A stretch of DNA of 5,679 bases, taken from the NCBI GenBank assembly GCA_035288405.1, contig DATEAK010000193.1, forward strand, positions 1 through 5,679, in the 5' to 3' direction. Origin of the DNA: JACPSX01 sp035288405 [NCBI: bacterium]. GTDB lineage: Bacteria; JACPSX01. Position numbers and translations under genes: made by a program. Under the pieces are notes generated by a model that saw only the letters and a program-made list of their open reading frames with translations, did no database searches and was not told where the DNA came from. Shown piece after piece: positions 5,611-5,679 of this stretch (the first letter of the stretch is position 1; each line of letters starts with the position of its first letter).

Positions 5611-5679
5611 CGAGCCTTTCTGGCTCCCTTTTTCCCGGCAGCCGAGGATGCGGACATTCCCTTCTCCTTGACCCGAGCC
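5607..5679 (-). CDS. rplS: 50S ribosomal protein L19, last 23 codons only
   Basis: Only the 3' end is in the window. The minus-strand frame reads ARVKEKG, then a basic tail (MSASSAAGKKGARKAR) and a TGA at 5609-5607. The start of this piece resembles the usual L19 C-terminus (KAARIKEK). The position directly upstream of rnhB fits the common rplS-rnhB-yraN order. L19 sits at the 30S-50S interface. The tail of about 16 residues past the usual end is an extension. The stop overlaps the rnhB start by 4 bp (ATGA). The call rests on a short piece plus gene order, so an unrelated basic protein is not fully excluded. Confidence 0.7.
   Translation of the reverse strand, partial: ARVKEKGMSASSAAGKKGARKAR
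5612..5626 (-). promoter_or_regulatory. Hairpin at the rnhB ribosome binding site
   Basis: On the minus strand GAGCC (5626-5622), a 5-nt AGAAA loop and GGCTC (5616-5612) form a perfect GC-rich stem ending 1 nt before the rnhB ATG. Its 3' arm contains the GG of the only Shine-Dalgarno-like AAAGG. Ribosomes finishing rplS would melt it, which would couple rnhB translation to rplS. The sequence is direct; the coupling is inferred. Confidence 0.4.

Noticed and set aside
1-5679. CRISPR arrays, tRNA/rRNA genes, insertion sequences, prophage or defence genes
   Set aside because: No regularly spaced repeats, tRNA-like folds, transposase motifs or terminal inverted repeats were seen; nearly all the sequence is explained by housekeeping genes.

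Overview
The window looks like ordinary chromosomal housekeeping DNA from a moderately GC-rich, probably Gram-negative bacterium. I see no plasmid, phage, transposon, CRISPR or tRNA/rRNA signature. The Gram-negative reading rests on a DUF3108-like exported protein, an AlaC-type aminotransferase, a canonical Fur and the order rplS-rnhB-yraN. A deep non-enteric lineage (former Deltaproteobacteria, Nitrospirota, NC10 or Acidobacteria type) would fit, but the sequence alone does not settle the phylum.

Layout from right to left on the minus strand: the last codons of rplS (ribosomal protein L19) run into rnhB (RNase HII) through an ATGA stop/start overlap, and rnhB overlaps yraN (UPF0102 nuclease-fold protein). 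This operon converges on a plus-strand gene for a DUF3108-like protein with a twin-arginine-like N-terminus. That gene is transcribed divergently from fur. The 123-bp fur/DUF3108 interval carries two back-to-back sigma-70-type promoters whose -35 boxes lie 13 bp apart. fur is followed after 7 nt by argS (arginyl-tRNA synthetase), so the two are probably one transcript. After a 200-bp gap comes an AlaC/YfdZ-type aminotransferase, cut by the left window edge. The gap contains a good minus-strand promoter whose -10 box lies inside a 20-bp palindrome, which looks like an operator, and then a leader hairpin.

The protein functions are familiar: translation (L19, ArgRS), RNA/DNA maintenance (RNase HII, YraN), iron-responsive regulation (Fur) and amino-acid transamination. 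The parts worth a second look are regulatory and N-terminal: the palindromic operator at the aminotransferase promoter, the fur-argS pairing, the divergent promoter region with AT-rich inverted repeats, the Tat-like DUF3108 protein, and a hairpin at the rplS/rnhB junction. I found no convincing undescribed multi-gene system.
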